From the NCBI RefSeq assembly GCF_002994745.2, contig NC_037090.1:42675043-42739042 (forward strand): a stretch of DNA of 64,000 nucleotides. The letters are read 5' to 3'. The notes under the pieces are model-generated. The model had not been told where the DNA came from and ran no database searches. It worked only from the letters and a program-made list of their open reading frames with translations. A program made the translations under genes and the position numbers. Positions 10,425-21,949 of this stretch are shown here, one piece after another. This DNA is from Rosa chinensis. Taxonomy: Eukaryota; Streptophyta; Magnoliopsida; Rosales; Rosaceae. Position 1 is the stretch's first letter, and each line of letters begins with the position of its first letter.

Positions 10425-11235
10425 GTACCTCCATTAAATAAAGTTAGTGACTATAATTAACAAAGAAATACAAAATATACAAATAAGTAACTAAGGAATA
10501 CAAACTACAAGTATAATTAGCAAGTATATTGTACATAACACACAAGTTAAGAACACAAGTGAGTAAAAAAAAAAAAAACACGAAAAATATTTACACAAGT
10601 GTTTTTTTTTTTTTTTTTTTTTGTACCTTAGTGTAATTTTCTTTTGTTATAAATATTGTTGATATCGACTCTAATTCCAAGCGGTAAATCAAGTGGACGT
10701 GCGGCCCAAGTATAGTCGTCTAGACACAAAGTCCCTCTTACATCCTTTGGGCAACCTTACTGAAATGGCCAGGTGGGGGAGGACGAACACGAGAGGAAAA
10801 ATCCATTTTGGCATGAGCTACTCCCACATAGTGGTTTAGGCCCATTTGGAAGCACTTCTGGATTCAAAAACCCGTCATGAACGTTGTCCCCTTCCTAGAC
10901 ACCATTCCACATAGGCTATACTTACTAAGATGAAAAAGTTCATAAGTGTGAAGACAGTTCAATGAATGTTAATAAAGGCCGCCCTCAACCTTAAGGGACC
11001 TGAACTAGGCACCAATAAGGGGTTTAGGCCAATATTAATAAACACGACTTCACCTATTCCTCTTTAATTTACAACTCACAATTAAAATTCGTGTTCAATA
11101 ATATAAATAACAACCTAAGTAATTAACTAACTAATTTACTGAATTACAAACAATTAACAAGTAATTTTTTTTTTTTTTTCGAACAAAATATATAAACAAA
11201 ACAAATATTCACATATTTAACAAGTGATTTTTCAA
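10425..11235 (-). other. A untranslated leader with one type-1 module
   Basis: Non-coding leader between the PBS and the point where gag-pol is missing. The type-1 module spans about 10670-11040, with stem arms at 11027-11038 and 10969-10980 and the palindrome CCTTAAGG between them. A 21-base T run (A on the sense strand) lies at 10602-10622. The coding-loss junction is near 10426-10450, where CCTCCATTAAATA meets AAGTTAGTGACTAT. Confidence 0.75.
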
Positions 11236-11253
11236 TCCCCGGCAACGGCGCCA
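11236..11253 (-). other. A primer-binding site (tRNA-Asp)
   Basis: The plus strand reads TCCCCGGCAACGGCGCCA, identical to the 3' end of tRNA-Asp, so the element's sense (minus) strand is complementary to it. It lies five bases inside the 5' LTR edge at 11259. Confidence 0.95.
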
Positions 11254-11258
11254 AAAAT

Positions 11259-13585
11259 TGATGCGCCTTAAGCAAGCGCATAATTTAACCCTGAAATGTC
11301 ATTAGTAGTACATAATAAATAGGGATCGTTCTATTCCGGGGATTGAGGGTACACCTGTCATTGTCAAACAATTAAACAATTAAAATTAAAACAAAGTATA
11401 ATATTCACAAAGATATTCACAAGTATAAACATTATTTACGAAAAAGGGGGGATTTTGTTTTTGGTTTTTCGAAAATAAAACTAAGTTAAGAAAACAATTA
11501 AAATGCACAAACATAAAAATACAAATGGGATGAGAGAACAAAGATCAAAACTGAAATATATGATTAAAATTGACTCAAACCCTAATATTGTTCATCTAAG
11601 TCATGAGAAAGGAGTTGATCATGTGAAACATTCGAAAGCAAATGAATTCCCATTTTTTTACTTTTCAATGCTAATTAACCTAAGTGAAAGCACCTAGATT
11701 AATCCTATCAAACATGCAATCAAACCCTAGAAAGCTAGTCAATCATGTCATGTTTAACGCATTACGCATAGAGAAAGGCTATCAACTCAAGTGTACAACT
11801 TAGTATGGAAAAGTCCACCTAATTGCAATCCTCGTTAATTAAATTCGATCTTTGTACAAAACCTTTACTACTTTGATTCAAGTTTACACAAAACGAAAAG
11901 TCGATTTCATGTTCTTAAATCTAGCACCAATTATATCAAAACCCTAAGTGTTTGCAACCACATAAGATTAAAATACAAAAGTTATCTATAACGCAAATTT
12001 AATTAAACAAACTCACATAAGCAACTCTCGAATCACAATATATGAATCTGAAAATTCTCAATTAATCATAAAATTCCAGAAATTAATATTTGTTCAAACA
12101 CATATGTCAACTAGTTCATAACCAACGAAATTCAAAGCAAAGGTTACAAAGGAGAATCGGATTACACCGTGAGATGGAGATGGTGATGAACGATTGATGT
12201 AGTGGTCTCTTGAATCTCGAAAGCAAGCTTCAAGGATGGTGGTGGATGATGATGCTCACGGCAATTCTTCTTCTCCCTTGGCCTTGCTTGAACTCGTGGA
12301 GATGACTAGAGGATGGAGAAACTCACGGCTATGCTAAGAAGATTTTCTGATTTTTTTTCTAAAGTGTCAATTGTATGGGGGAGAGGAACCCCTGAAGTTG
12401 AGAAAAGGGGAGAATATATAGGGGCACGGCTAGGGTTCTCCAAGCAATCAGAAATTTCCACATCACTTCAACCAATGGTATGATGCCAAGTAAGCCTTGT
12501 GATGTGGTCCAACCAATCGTAGAATGCCAAGTAAGCCTTGGTGTGTCATCTAACCAATCAAAACTCTCCAAATTAATTCCCTAAATTCCTTTAATATATA
12601 TCCTTGCCGAAATTATATAAGGATTTTCTGATTTTCTTCATTAATTTCGGCCAAGAATATCTTAGGAGAGAGTAATTGCCGAAATTCCATAAATAAATTC
12701 TGATTTGCTTCACCAATTTCGGCCACAAATATCCTTGGGAAAGTAATTGCCGAAATTCCATAAATAAATGCTGATTTGCTTCACCATTTTCGGCCAAAAA
12801 TCACATTTAAATCTTCCAAGAATATCTCTTTGCCCTTAAAAATCTCCCTTGAATTACTCCAATCAAAATCTTCAATTATATTTTCAGATTTTCATGTTGC
12901 CTCCTCCTTTTCCTCTTTGTATTTTACGGCAAACACATATATATTCTCCAAAAATATCTCTCATGTGTCACAAACCCTAATTTCCATGGGCCTTTATCCA
13001 TTTGCCGAAATCCATAACCTCTTGAGAGTTCTTGGGCCTTTGTGCGTCACCTTCAAGCCATGTCATCTTCTAATGTCTTCAAGAAGCTTCTTTCAATGCC
13101 ATGACACTTCATTTTTCTGCTTTCCTTTCTTGGTTGACTCAAGAGTCTTGTTTTGGCAGAGTTTCCTCTTCTGGACAAGGTTTCCTGGTTGAAACAGGAT
13201 TTCCTGGTTGAACCAGGAAAACTTCATTTCTTCTTTTCAGCTTATTTATGCAGCCCTTTGTATCTCATTTTGTCTCCTTCCAACATTGGCGAGCTCCTCT
13301 TTCCATTTGTGAGTTCATTTCCACTTTTTAGCTCCGAGGTCCTGAAAATAGAAACTAGTAAGAAAAATAGGAACTTTCCTAAAATGAAAAATGGCAACTT
13401 TCCTAAACTGAAAATGGAAACTTTCCAAAAATGAAAAATAGAAACTACAAAAATAGAAACTTTCTACAAATAGGAACTTTCCCAATCGAAGAATGGAAAC
13501 TTTCCTAAACAGAGTTTTATTAAGGAAATAACGCAGAAAATGTAGGGAAATGCAGTTAAAATGTCGCATTAAAATGCTCCTATCA
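11259..13585 (-). repeat. A 5' LTR
   Basis: Almost identical to 6092-8417. On the sense strand it starts at 13585 with TGATAGGAGC and ends at 11259. It has a TATA-like box at 12413-12420 and the perfect U5 hairpin ATGCGC/GCGCAT directly next to the PBS. The flanking ATATG at 13586-13590 completes the target duplication. Confidence 0.95.
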
Positions 13586-13590
13586 ATATG

Positions 13591-13967
13591 CAAGCTGTTT
13601 GTTGCCTTACAATTTATTCTCTTGCATATACTTGAGAGTGAAGCTTTTAAACATAGCCATTTCTGAGAGAAAAATCGAGAGTATGCCCTGTGAGTTTGGA
13701 TTGGACTTGTTCGAAACATGCTATCATTCACTGTATAACTTAAGTTCTCCATATCTTGCTTAGTCATATGAATGTCACAGGTTTATTAACCATGGAATTA
13801 TCTATGCAATTTTGATTAAGTGTTTAACGTGAAAGCCATGAGTTTGGAGTCTCTGAGACAACAGTTAGGGGAAGTAGAGTCATTTACTTGTTTTTTTTGT
13901 TGAGTCGTTGTTTTGTTTTTTATTTTTGTTTTGCTAAGGGACTAGCAAAAGCTAAGTGTGGGGTAGT
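13591..13967 (+). other. B internal region resumes; hairpin and polypurine tract
   Basis: After A, the 3' end of B's internal region continues without coding capacity. TTTTGCTA (13929-13936) and TAGCAAAA (13943-13950) form the conserved pre-PPT hairpin. The PPT GCTAAGTGTGGGGTAGT (13951-13967) then abuts the 3' LTR. Confidence 0.85.
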
Positions 13968-15695
13968 TGATAGGAGCAAAAAAGTGTGATGATATTATTG
14001 AATATGTGCCCCATTTTAGCCTTGTTTCTCCCTTAAGTTTAGTGTTTTGAGTCATTAAGTCATTTTGAAAGTCTTGTTGAGTGTTTGGAGTGAAATAGAC
14101 GGAAAAAGTAAAATTCATGAAAAATCCTAGCTGGATCAGGATTCCTAACTGTCAACTATTTTTGCGGTCTTTACATTTTAATTTCCCTTTATTTTCTCTA
14201 GAAAATTCTGATATTCTCCTGCTTGTTGTAGGAAACGTTGCCTGGTTGAACTCTTGGAAACAGCAATGATGGAGTCATAAAATAAAGCATTAAGATATTT
14301 GACCAAGCAATGAAGAAGGGAAATAAAGGAGAAAAGATGTTTTCAGTTGAGGAATAAAAGAAAAAGATGTTTCAGCTGGAAAATAAATAAGAGAAAGACG
14401 TTTTCAGTTGGGGAATAAAGGAGAAAAGACGTTTTCAGTTGAGGAATAAAAGAAAAAGACGTTTCAGCTGGAAAAATAAAAGAATTGCCCCATTATGAGA
14501 GGATTTAAGGCCATAAAGGAGACGTTTCAGCTGGAAAAGCCAACCAATGCTCCCCTATAAATAGGCAACGTCCAGAACATAATTTGCATCACTTCCCAGC
14601 CAAGATCACTTCCCAGCCAAAGATCACTTCCCAGCCAAGATAATTCCAAGACTACCCAATTCACTCCTCAAACCTCCATATCTACAAGACCGTGACACCA
14701 TCCATCCATCAATCTACAAAGCTCTTAGGCGCTGAGTCAAGGACGCTCCACCACCATAGCAGAGACGAGTTCATCACCTTGTTGCTAAGCCGCTGAGGAA
14801 AGCTTTAAAGTGTAACTATGACTCTACTTATAATTTTTGTTTCGGTTTTGTGTGTTTCAATTTGCGAGTTGTGTAATTGGAGACATGAAATTTTCAGAAT
14901 ATTTTTATTAATATTTTTGAGATTTTCAGTTTATTATTGAGTTAATTTCGAGAATTCTTTTATGATGCATGTTACAATCTTGTGCCCTTTTACGTGTTTA
15001 GGTAATTTTCAGAGTTAGGTTAATAAGTTTGCATGCTAGAATAATGGTGAGAGTTCTTGTGTGTTTTCTTAATTTGCCAAGAGTAATTGTTATTTGTTAA
15101 GGCGCTGAGTTAAACAAGTAGCAATTAGTTCTAAAAAGTGGTAAAAACTATGTTCAATGGTTAAACGATTCTGGAAATTACGTGTTAAATTCTATGTGTA
15201 ATGGTTAATTTGCACGTGTGAGTTGATTCGAGGGTTAGATAATACTACTAGTTAAGAGAATTACGCTGAGTGTTTTCGAAATTTAGTAGTATTAGGCTTG
15301 GTAAGGACTTTTCCGATCCAAACCTACATTAGACCGAATCAGATAAATGGATTGATCCGCTGAGGCTTTTCATTTTGGCTCTTATCTAGGCATTTAAGAT
15401 GGGCACATTTTTGTAGCATGTTGAAATGGATTTTCTGTTTTTACACTTAGTAATTTCTTAGTGGTATTGGTCAAGGTTAGGGAAGTCGATCATTGTAGAT
15501 AATTTTATTTGTTTTGTTTTTATTTTAAGTAGATTAGAAACCAAATTCAAAAACCCCCATTTTATTCGTTTATTTGTTAATTGACCTTTTTGTGTAGGTG
15601 TACCCTACAATCCCCGGACTGAACGATCCCTGCTTATCCTATACTAACAACTACATTTTGCAGGGTTAAATTGTGAGGCTATTTCAGCCGCACCA
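13968..15695 (+). repeat. B 3' LTR
   Basis: 1,728 bp, the same length as the 5' LTR and near-identical by eye. One difference is the terminus, GCACCA here against GCATCA in the 5' LTR, and another is at about 15613 (CCCCGG against CCTCGG). The TATA box is at 14556-14564. AGAAG follows at 15696-15700. Confidence 0.93.
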
Positions 15696-16709
15696 AGAAG
15701 CATAGCCGTGAGCATCCATCATCCATCTCCAACCTTGAAGCTTGCTTTCGAGATTCAAGAGACCACCACATCAATCGTTCATCACCATCCCCATCTCACG
15801 GTGTAATCCGATTCTCCTTTGTAACCTTTGCTTTGAATTTCGTTGGTTATGAACTAGTTGACATGTGTTTGAACAAATATTAATTTCTGGAATTTTTATG
15901 ATTAATTGAGAATTTTCAGATTCACATTATTGTGATTCGAGAGTTGCTTATGTGGGTTTGTTTAATTAAATTTGCGTTATAGATAACTTTTGTATTTTAA
16001 TCTTATGTGGTTGCAAACACTTAGGGTTTCGATATAATTGGTGCTAGGTTTAAGAACATGAAATCGACTTTTCGTTTTGTGTAAACTTGAATCAAAGTAG
16101 TAAAGGTTTTGTACAAAGATCGAATTTAATTAAAGAGAATTGCAATTAGGTGGACTTTTCCATACTAAGTTGTACACTTGAGTTGATAGCCTTTCTCTAT
16201 GTGTAATGCGTTAAACATGACATGATTGACTAGCTTTCTAGGGTTTGATTGCATGTTTGATAGGATTAATCTAGGTGCTTTCGCTTAGGTTAATTAGCAT
16301 TGAAAAGTAAAAAATGGGAATTCATTTGCTTTCGAATGTTTCACATGATCAACTCCTTTCTCATGACTTAGATGAACAATATTAGGGTTTGAATCGATTT
16401 CAATCAAAAGTTTCGGTTTTGATCTTTGTTTTCTCATTCCATCTTTGTATTTATGTTTTTGCATTTTAATTCTTTTGTTTACTTAATTTATTTTCGAAAA
16501 CCCAAAAACAAAATCTCCCCCCTTTTCGTAAATAATGTTTATACTTGTGAATATCTTTGTAAATATTATACGTTGTTTTAATTTTAATTTTTTGTTTGTC
16601 CTACATTGACAGGTGTACCCTCAATCCCCGGAATAGAACGATCCCTATTTATTACGTACTACTAATGACATTTCAGGGTTAAATTATGCGCTTGCTTTTA
16701 GCTGCATCA
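15696..16709 (+). repeat. X: A-type LTR, second segment
   Basis: Begins with B's target duplication and continues LTR X through its R/U5-like part to TGCATCA at 16709. The U5 hairpin is slightly degraded (GCTGCAT instead of GCGCAT). The next base starts E's LTR, and GTTTT (16710-16714) is the probable target duplication of X. No PBS follows, so X is a solo LTR or a 3' LTR. Confidence 0.85.
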
Positions 16710-17250
16710 GTTTTTCCACGGCTTGGAGACCTAGGGGCCATCCCCTATATATTCTCACACATTCTCAACGTCAGAGAGTTCCCCACTTTACGTTTTACAC
16801 TTTGAAGAAAAAAATCAGAAACTCTCTCTAGCTTAGCCGTGTTCATCTCCATCCTCTAGGGCAACCACGAAGTTCAAGCAAGGCCAAGGAAGAAGAAGAC
16901 AAGCCGTGCACATCATCCAACACCATCCTTGAAGATTGCTTTCGAAATTCAAGAGACCATTCATCACTTCATTCATCTCATCTTCATCACGGTGTAATCC
17001 GATTCTCCTTGTAACCTTTGCTTTGTAATTTTCGTTGGTTATGCCTTAGTTGACACAATTGTTTGAACAAATATTGATTTCTGAAATTTTATGATTAATT
17101 GTTAATTTTCAGATTCATATATTGTGATTTATGGTTGCTTTTGTGTGAGTGTTTGATTAAATTTGCATGATAGAAATCTTTTGTATGATAATCTTGAATG
17201 GTTCGAAACATTTAGGGTTTTTATGTGAATGTTGCTATGAATTTGAGAAC
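16710..17250 (+). repeat. E 5' LTR (C-type), middle segment
   Basis: Resembles the G LTR from about 1.17 kb into the LTR, so the 5' half should lie beyond X, left of the window. It contains a TATA box (16746-16753) and the start of the transcribed part. Solo LTR S interrupts it after AGAAC (17246-17250). Confidence 0.8.
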
Positions 17251-19267
17251 TGATAGGAGCATTTTAATGCGACGTTTTAACTGTTATTTCCCTACATTTC
17301 TTGCGTTATTTCCTTAATAAAACTCTGTTTAGGAAAGTTTCCATTCTTCCAATGGGAAAGTTCCTAATTGTAGAAAGTTTCCGTTTTGTAGTTTCTATTT
17401 TCCATTTTTAGAAAGTTTCCATTTTAGTTTAAGAAAGTTTCCATTTCTTATTTTAGAAAGCTTCTATTTTCAGGTTTTTGGAATAAATAAGCAGAATTGA
17501 GTTCATAAATGGAACGAGAAGTTTCATGAAGATGACATGGCAAGGAGAGAATCAAGGAAGAGTTTTTTTTTAAAAAAGGAAAATATATTTTCCTTGGGGA
17601 TTAAATTTGCCGTGTAATACTTAAGGAAAAACAAGGTGACAACGTGGGAATTGAAGATGATTGATTGAGGATTTCAAGGAGAGATTTTCTTGGGAGACTT
17701 TTATGGAAAGAAATATTGTTGGAGGAATAATTTGGTGTGATTGCCAACGTGAAAATCAGAAATAATCAAGGAGATGACGCCAAGAGAGATTCAAGGGAGA
17801 TATTTATGGAAGGAAAATATGTGTGCACCAAGGAAAAGCTAAAAAGGTGTCTAGATTCATCCCTAAATTCCTTAAAGGAATGTTGGCCGAAATTCATGAA
17901 GAAAATCAGAATAATTTCAAGGAAATTCGGCAATTAAATATTAGGGAGGTATTTTAGAGAATTATGATTGGTTGGAACACATCACAAGGCTTACTTGGCA
18001 TTCTATGATTGGTTGGACCACATCACAAGCTTACTTGGCGAATTATCATTGGTTGAAGCTATGTGGAAAATTCTAATTGCTTTGTGAACCCTAGCCATGC
18101 TCCTATATAAAACTCCCCTTTCTCAACGTCAAGGGGTCCTCTCCCCCATACAATTTACACTTTAGAAAAAAATCAGAAAATCTTCTTAGCATAGCCGTGA
18201 GTTTCTCCATCCTCTAGTCATCTCCACGAGTTCAAGCAAGGCCAAGGGAGAAGAAGCATAGCCGTGAGCATCCATCATCCATCTCCAACCTTGAAGCTTG
18301 CTTTCGAGATTCAAGAGACCACCACATCAATCGTTCATCACCATCTCCATCTCACGGTGTAATCCGATTCTCCTTTGTAACCGTTGCTTTGAATTTCGTT
18401 GGTTATGAACTAGTTGACATATGTGTTTGAACAAATATTAATTTCTGGAATTTTTATGATTAATTGAGAATTTTCAGATTCATATTATTGTTCTTCGAGA
18501 GTTGCTTATGTGGGTTTGTTTAATTAAATTTGCGTTATAGATAACTTTTGTATTTTAATCTTATGTGGTTGCAAACACTTAGGGTTTCGATATAATTGGT
18601 GCTAGGTTTAAGAACATGAAATCGACTTTTCGTTTTGTGTAAACTTGAATCAAAGTAGTAAAGGTTTTGTACAAAGATCGAATTTAATTAACGAGGATTG
18701 CAATTAGGTGGACTTTTCCATACTAAGTTGTACACTTGAGTTGATAGCCTTTCTCTATGTGTAATGCATTAAACATGACATGATTGACTAGCTTTCTAGG
18801 GTTTGATTGCATGTTTGATAGGATTAATCTAGGTGCTTTCGCTTAGGTTAATTAGCATTGAAAAGTAAAAAATGGGAATTCATTTGCTTTCGAATGTTTC
18901 ACATGATCAACTCCTTTCTCATGACTTAGATGAACAATATTAGGGTTTGAGTCAATTTTAATCATATGTTTCGATTTTGATCTTTGTTCTCTCATTCCAT
19001 TTGTGTTTTTATGTTTTTGCATTTTAAATTGTTTTCTTTACTTAATTTATTTTCGAAAAACCAAAAACAAAATCCCCCCTTTTTCGTAAATAATGTTTAT
19101 AGTTGTGAATATCTTTGTGAATATTATACTTTGTTTTAATTTTAATTGTTTGTTTGTCCTACATTGACAGGTGTACCCTCAATCCCCGGAATAGAACGAT
19201 CCCTATTTATTACGTACTACTAATGACATTTTAGGGTTAAATTATGCGCTTGCTTTTAGGCGCATCA
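17251..19267 (+). mobile_element. S: solo A-type LTR
   Basis: A complete 2,017-bp LTR (TGATAGGAGC...GGCGCATCA) is flanked on both sides by AGAAC (17246-17250 and 19268-19272), with no internal region. It is a solo LTR left by LTR-LTR recombination. The TATA box is at 18104-18110, and the U5 hairpin ATGCGC/GCGCAT is perfect. It belongs to the same short A subtype as the F LTR and has a single GCCGAAATT unit. The 66-codon frame at 17737-17937 lies inside U3 and is not a credible gene. Confidence 0.95.
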
Positions 19268-19272
19268 AGAAC

Positions 19273-19912
19273 ATGGATCAACTTTTTGGTTTTGTGTTCT
19301 TGAATCAATAAGTAGTAAAGGTTTTGTACAAAAACCGAATTTAATCAGAGAAGATTGCAATTTGGTGGACTTTTCCATACTAAGTTGCACATTTGAGTTG
19401 ATAGCCTTTCTAGGTGCTTAATGCATTAAACATGACATGATTGACTAGCTTTCTAGGGTTTGATTGAATGTTTGATAGGAGTAATCTAGGTGCTTTCACT
19501 TAGGTTAATTAGCATTGAAAGTAAAATATGGGAAATTGTTTGCTTCTGAACGTTTCACATGATCAACTCCTCTTGCATGACTATGATGAACAATGATGAA
19601 CTTGAATTGATTTTAATTATATATTTCGGTTTGATCTTTGTTCTTGCATTTCATTTGTATTTTTATGTTTTTGCATTTTAATTGTTTTCTTAGCTTAGTT
19701 TAATTTTACGAAAACCAAAATCAAAAATACTCCCCCTTTTTCGTAAATAGTGTATATGTGTGTGAATATTATACTTTGTTTTAATTTTAATTGTTTGTTT
19801 GTCCTACATTGACAGGTGTACCCACAATCCCCGGAATAGAACGATCCCTATTTATTACGTACTACTAATGACATTTCCGGGTTAAATTGGTCGCTTGCTT
19901 TCGAGCGCATCA
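19273..19912 (+). repeat. E 5' LTR (C-type), last segment
   Basis: Continues E's LTR after S to its end at GAGCGCATCA. The U5 hairpin arms do not match fully: the left arm is of the GGTCGC type and the right arm of the GCGCAT type. The expected PBS is absent directly downstream. Confidence 0.8.
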
Positions 19913-20285
19913 AAACCCCTTATTGGTACCTAGTCCAGGTCCCTTAAGGTTGAGGGCGGCCTTTATTAACATTCATTGAACTGTCTTCACACTTAGGATC
20001 TTTTTCATCCAAGTAAGTATAGCCTATGTGGGATGGTGTCTAGGAAGGGGACAACGCTCATGACTGGTTCTTGAATTCAGAAGTGCGTGCAAATGAGCCT
20101 AAACCACAATGTGGGAGTAGCTCATGCCAAAATGGATTCTACCTCTCGTGGTCGCCCTTCCCTACCTGGCCATTTCAGTAAGGTTGCCCAAAGGATGTAG
20201 GAGGGACTTTGTGTCTAGACGACTATACTTGGGCCGCACGTCCTCTTGATTTACCGCTTGGAATTGAATTTGAAATAAATGATAT
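19913..20285 (+). other. E leader, type-1 module, PBS deleted
   Basis: Starts abruptly at AAACCCCTTATTGG, which in G lies 236 bp downstream of the LTR. E has thus lost the PBS, the first leader bases and the left arm of the leader stem. The rest of the type-1 module is present up to GATAT (20281-20285), the target duplication of C. The sequence resumes at 52515. Confidence 0.8.
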
Positions 20286-21949
20286 TGATGTCGCTTTTAT
20301 CGAGCGACCAATTTAACCCTGAAATGTCATTAGTAGTATAAAGTAAATAGGGATCGTTCTATTCCGGGGATTGAGGGTACACCTGTCATTATCAAACAAT
20401 TAAACAATTAAAATTAAAACAAAGTATAATATTTACAAAAATAAAACAAAATATATACATATTTACGAAAAAGGGGGGATTTTTGATTTTGGTTTTCTAT
20501 TTTCGAAAATAAAAGCTAACTAATTAATTAAAAACGCAAAAACATAAAAATATAAATGGAATGTAAGAACAAAGATCAAAGTCGAAACTCATGATTAAAA
20601 TTGATTCAAGTTCATCATTGTTCATCATAGTCATGCAAGAGGAGTTGATCATGTGAAACGTTCAAAAGCAAACAATTTCCCATATTTTACTTTCAATGCT
20701 AATTAACCTAAGTGAAAGCACCTAGATTAATCCTATCAAACATGCAATCAAACCCTAGAAAGCTAGTCAATCATGTCATGTTTAACGCATTAAGCACCTA
20801 GAAAGGCTATCAACTCAAATGTGCAACTTAGTATGAAAAAGTCCACCTAATTGCAATCTTCTTTGATTGAATTCGGTTTTTGTACAAAACCTTTACTACT
20901 TATCGATCCAAGAACACAAAACCAAAAAGTTGATTCATGTTCTTAAATTCGTAGCACCAATTATATCAAAACCCTAAGTGTTTGCAACCACATAAGATTA
21001 AAATACAAAAGTTATCTATCATGCAAATTTAATCAAACACTCACACAAAAGCAACCATAAATCGCAATATATGAATCTGAAAATTAACAATTCATCATAA
21101 AATTTCAGAAAACAATACTTGTTCATACATATGTGTCAACTAAGGCAAAACCAACGAAAATACAAAGCAAAGGTACAAGGAGAATCGGATTACACCGTGA
21201 TGAAGATGAGATGAATGAAGTGATGATGTGGTCTCTTGAATTTCGAAAGCAATCTTCAAGGTGGAGGGTGGATGGTGTGCACGGCTTGTCTTCTTCTTCC
21301 TTGGCCTTGCTTGCACTTCGTGGTTGCCCTAGAGGATGGAGAGGAGCACGGCTAGTCTAAAGAGTTTTCTGAATTATTTTCTCAAAGTGTAAACGTAAAG
21401 AATGGAACTTGGAACTCCAAAACGTTGAGAAGAGGGGAGGTTATATAGGGGACGGCCAACTTGCTCTCCAAGCCGTGTAAACCTTATGGAATTAATCTGA
21501 AAATTCCACATAATTTCCTCCAATAATATCTTGCCAAATAAGCCCTATGAGGTGGTTCAACCAATCACAAAATTCCATTTAATTCCCTAACAATCTTGGC
21601 CGAAATTCCCTTGATAATATTCTGATTTTATACTTTAAATTCGGCCAAAATTCCTTTAGGGAATATAGGAATGTATCTAGACTTCTTTTGAGCTTTTCTT
21701 GGTCTCCACCTTTTTCTCTTTCCTTTTATTTCTCCCTTGAATCTCTCTTGCCGAATTCTCTAGGGTTTTCTTTTGATTCCCTTGTTTTTCTCTTGGCATT
21801 GGACGGCAAACTCTCTAGGGTAAGTCCCCAAGTATATTTTCTTTCCATAAAAATTACCCTAGAAAATCTCAACCGAAATTCTCTTTGATAATTCTGATTT
21901 TCCACGTCATTTTCCTTGTTTCTCTCTCCTTTTGGACGGCAACAACATC
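20286..21949 (-). repeat. C 3' LTR, truncated
   Basis: Matches 50203-51865 of the 5' LTR almost throughout. The first 20 bases differ: here the U5 hairpin is perfect (GTCGCT 20290-20295, AGCGAC 20303-20308). A TATA-like box lies at 21441-21447. It stops at ACATC (21945-21949), where D starts precisely at its own LTR end, which points to a genuine D insertion with ACATC as the lost target duplication. Confidence 0.88.

Larger units (their letters stand above)
6092..13585 (-). mobile_element. Element A: young coding-free Athila-related LTR retrotransposon
   Basis: Nearly identical LTRs (6092-8417, 2,326 bp; 11259-13585, 2,327 bp) flank a 2,841-bp internal region with PBS and PPT. The element has a perfect 5-bp duplication ATATG (6087-6091 and 13586-13590). 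The visible difference in LTR length is one G in a G run (near 6251 and 11418), so the insertion is recent. The internal region corresponds to D's 3' non-coding region joined to D's leader, with gag-pol missing. It was inserted into B, which makes it one of the youngest layers here. Confidence 0.95.
1943..15695 (+). mobile_element. Element B: coding-free Athila-related LTR retrotransposon
   Basis: Two 1,728-bp LTRs (1943-3670 and 13968-15695) bracket an internal region with a tRNA-Asp PBS and a PPT. The whole is flanked by the 5-bp duplication AGAAG (1938-1942 and 15696-15700). Once element A and its duplication are removed, the internal region is only about 2.8 kb and holds no gag-pol reading frame. 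B is therefore a non-autonomous element that must have used enzymes supplied in trans. It is inserted in LTR X and is itself interrupted by element A at 6091. Its LTR family differs from A, C and D, but the ends, PBS, leader and hairpins are shared. Confidence 0.92.

Noticed and set aside
10426..10450. Loss of gag-pol in A and C as a retrotransposed spliced RNA
   Set aside because: The boundaries in D show no GT donor or AG acceptor at the junction points, so a deletion or template switch fits better.
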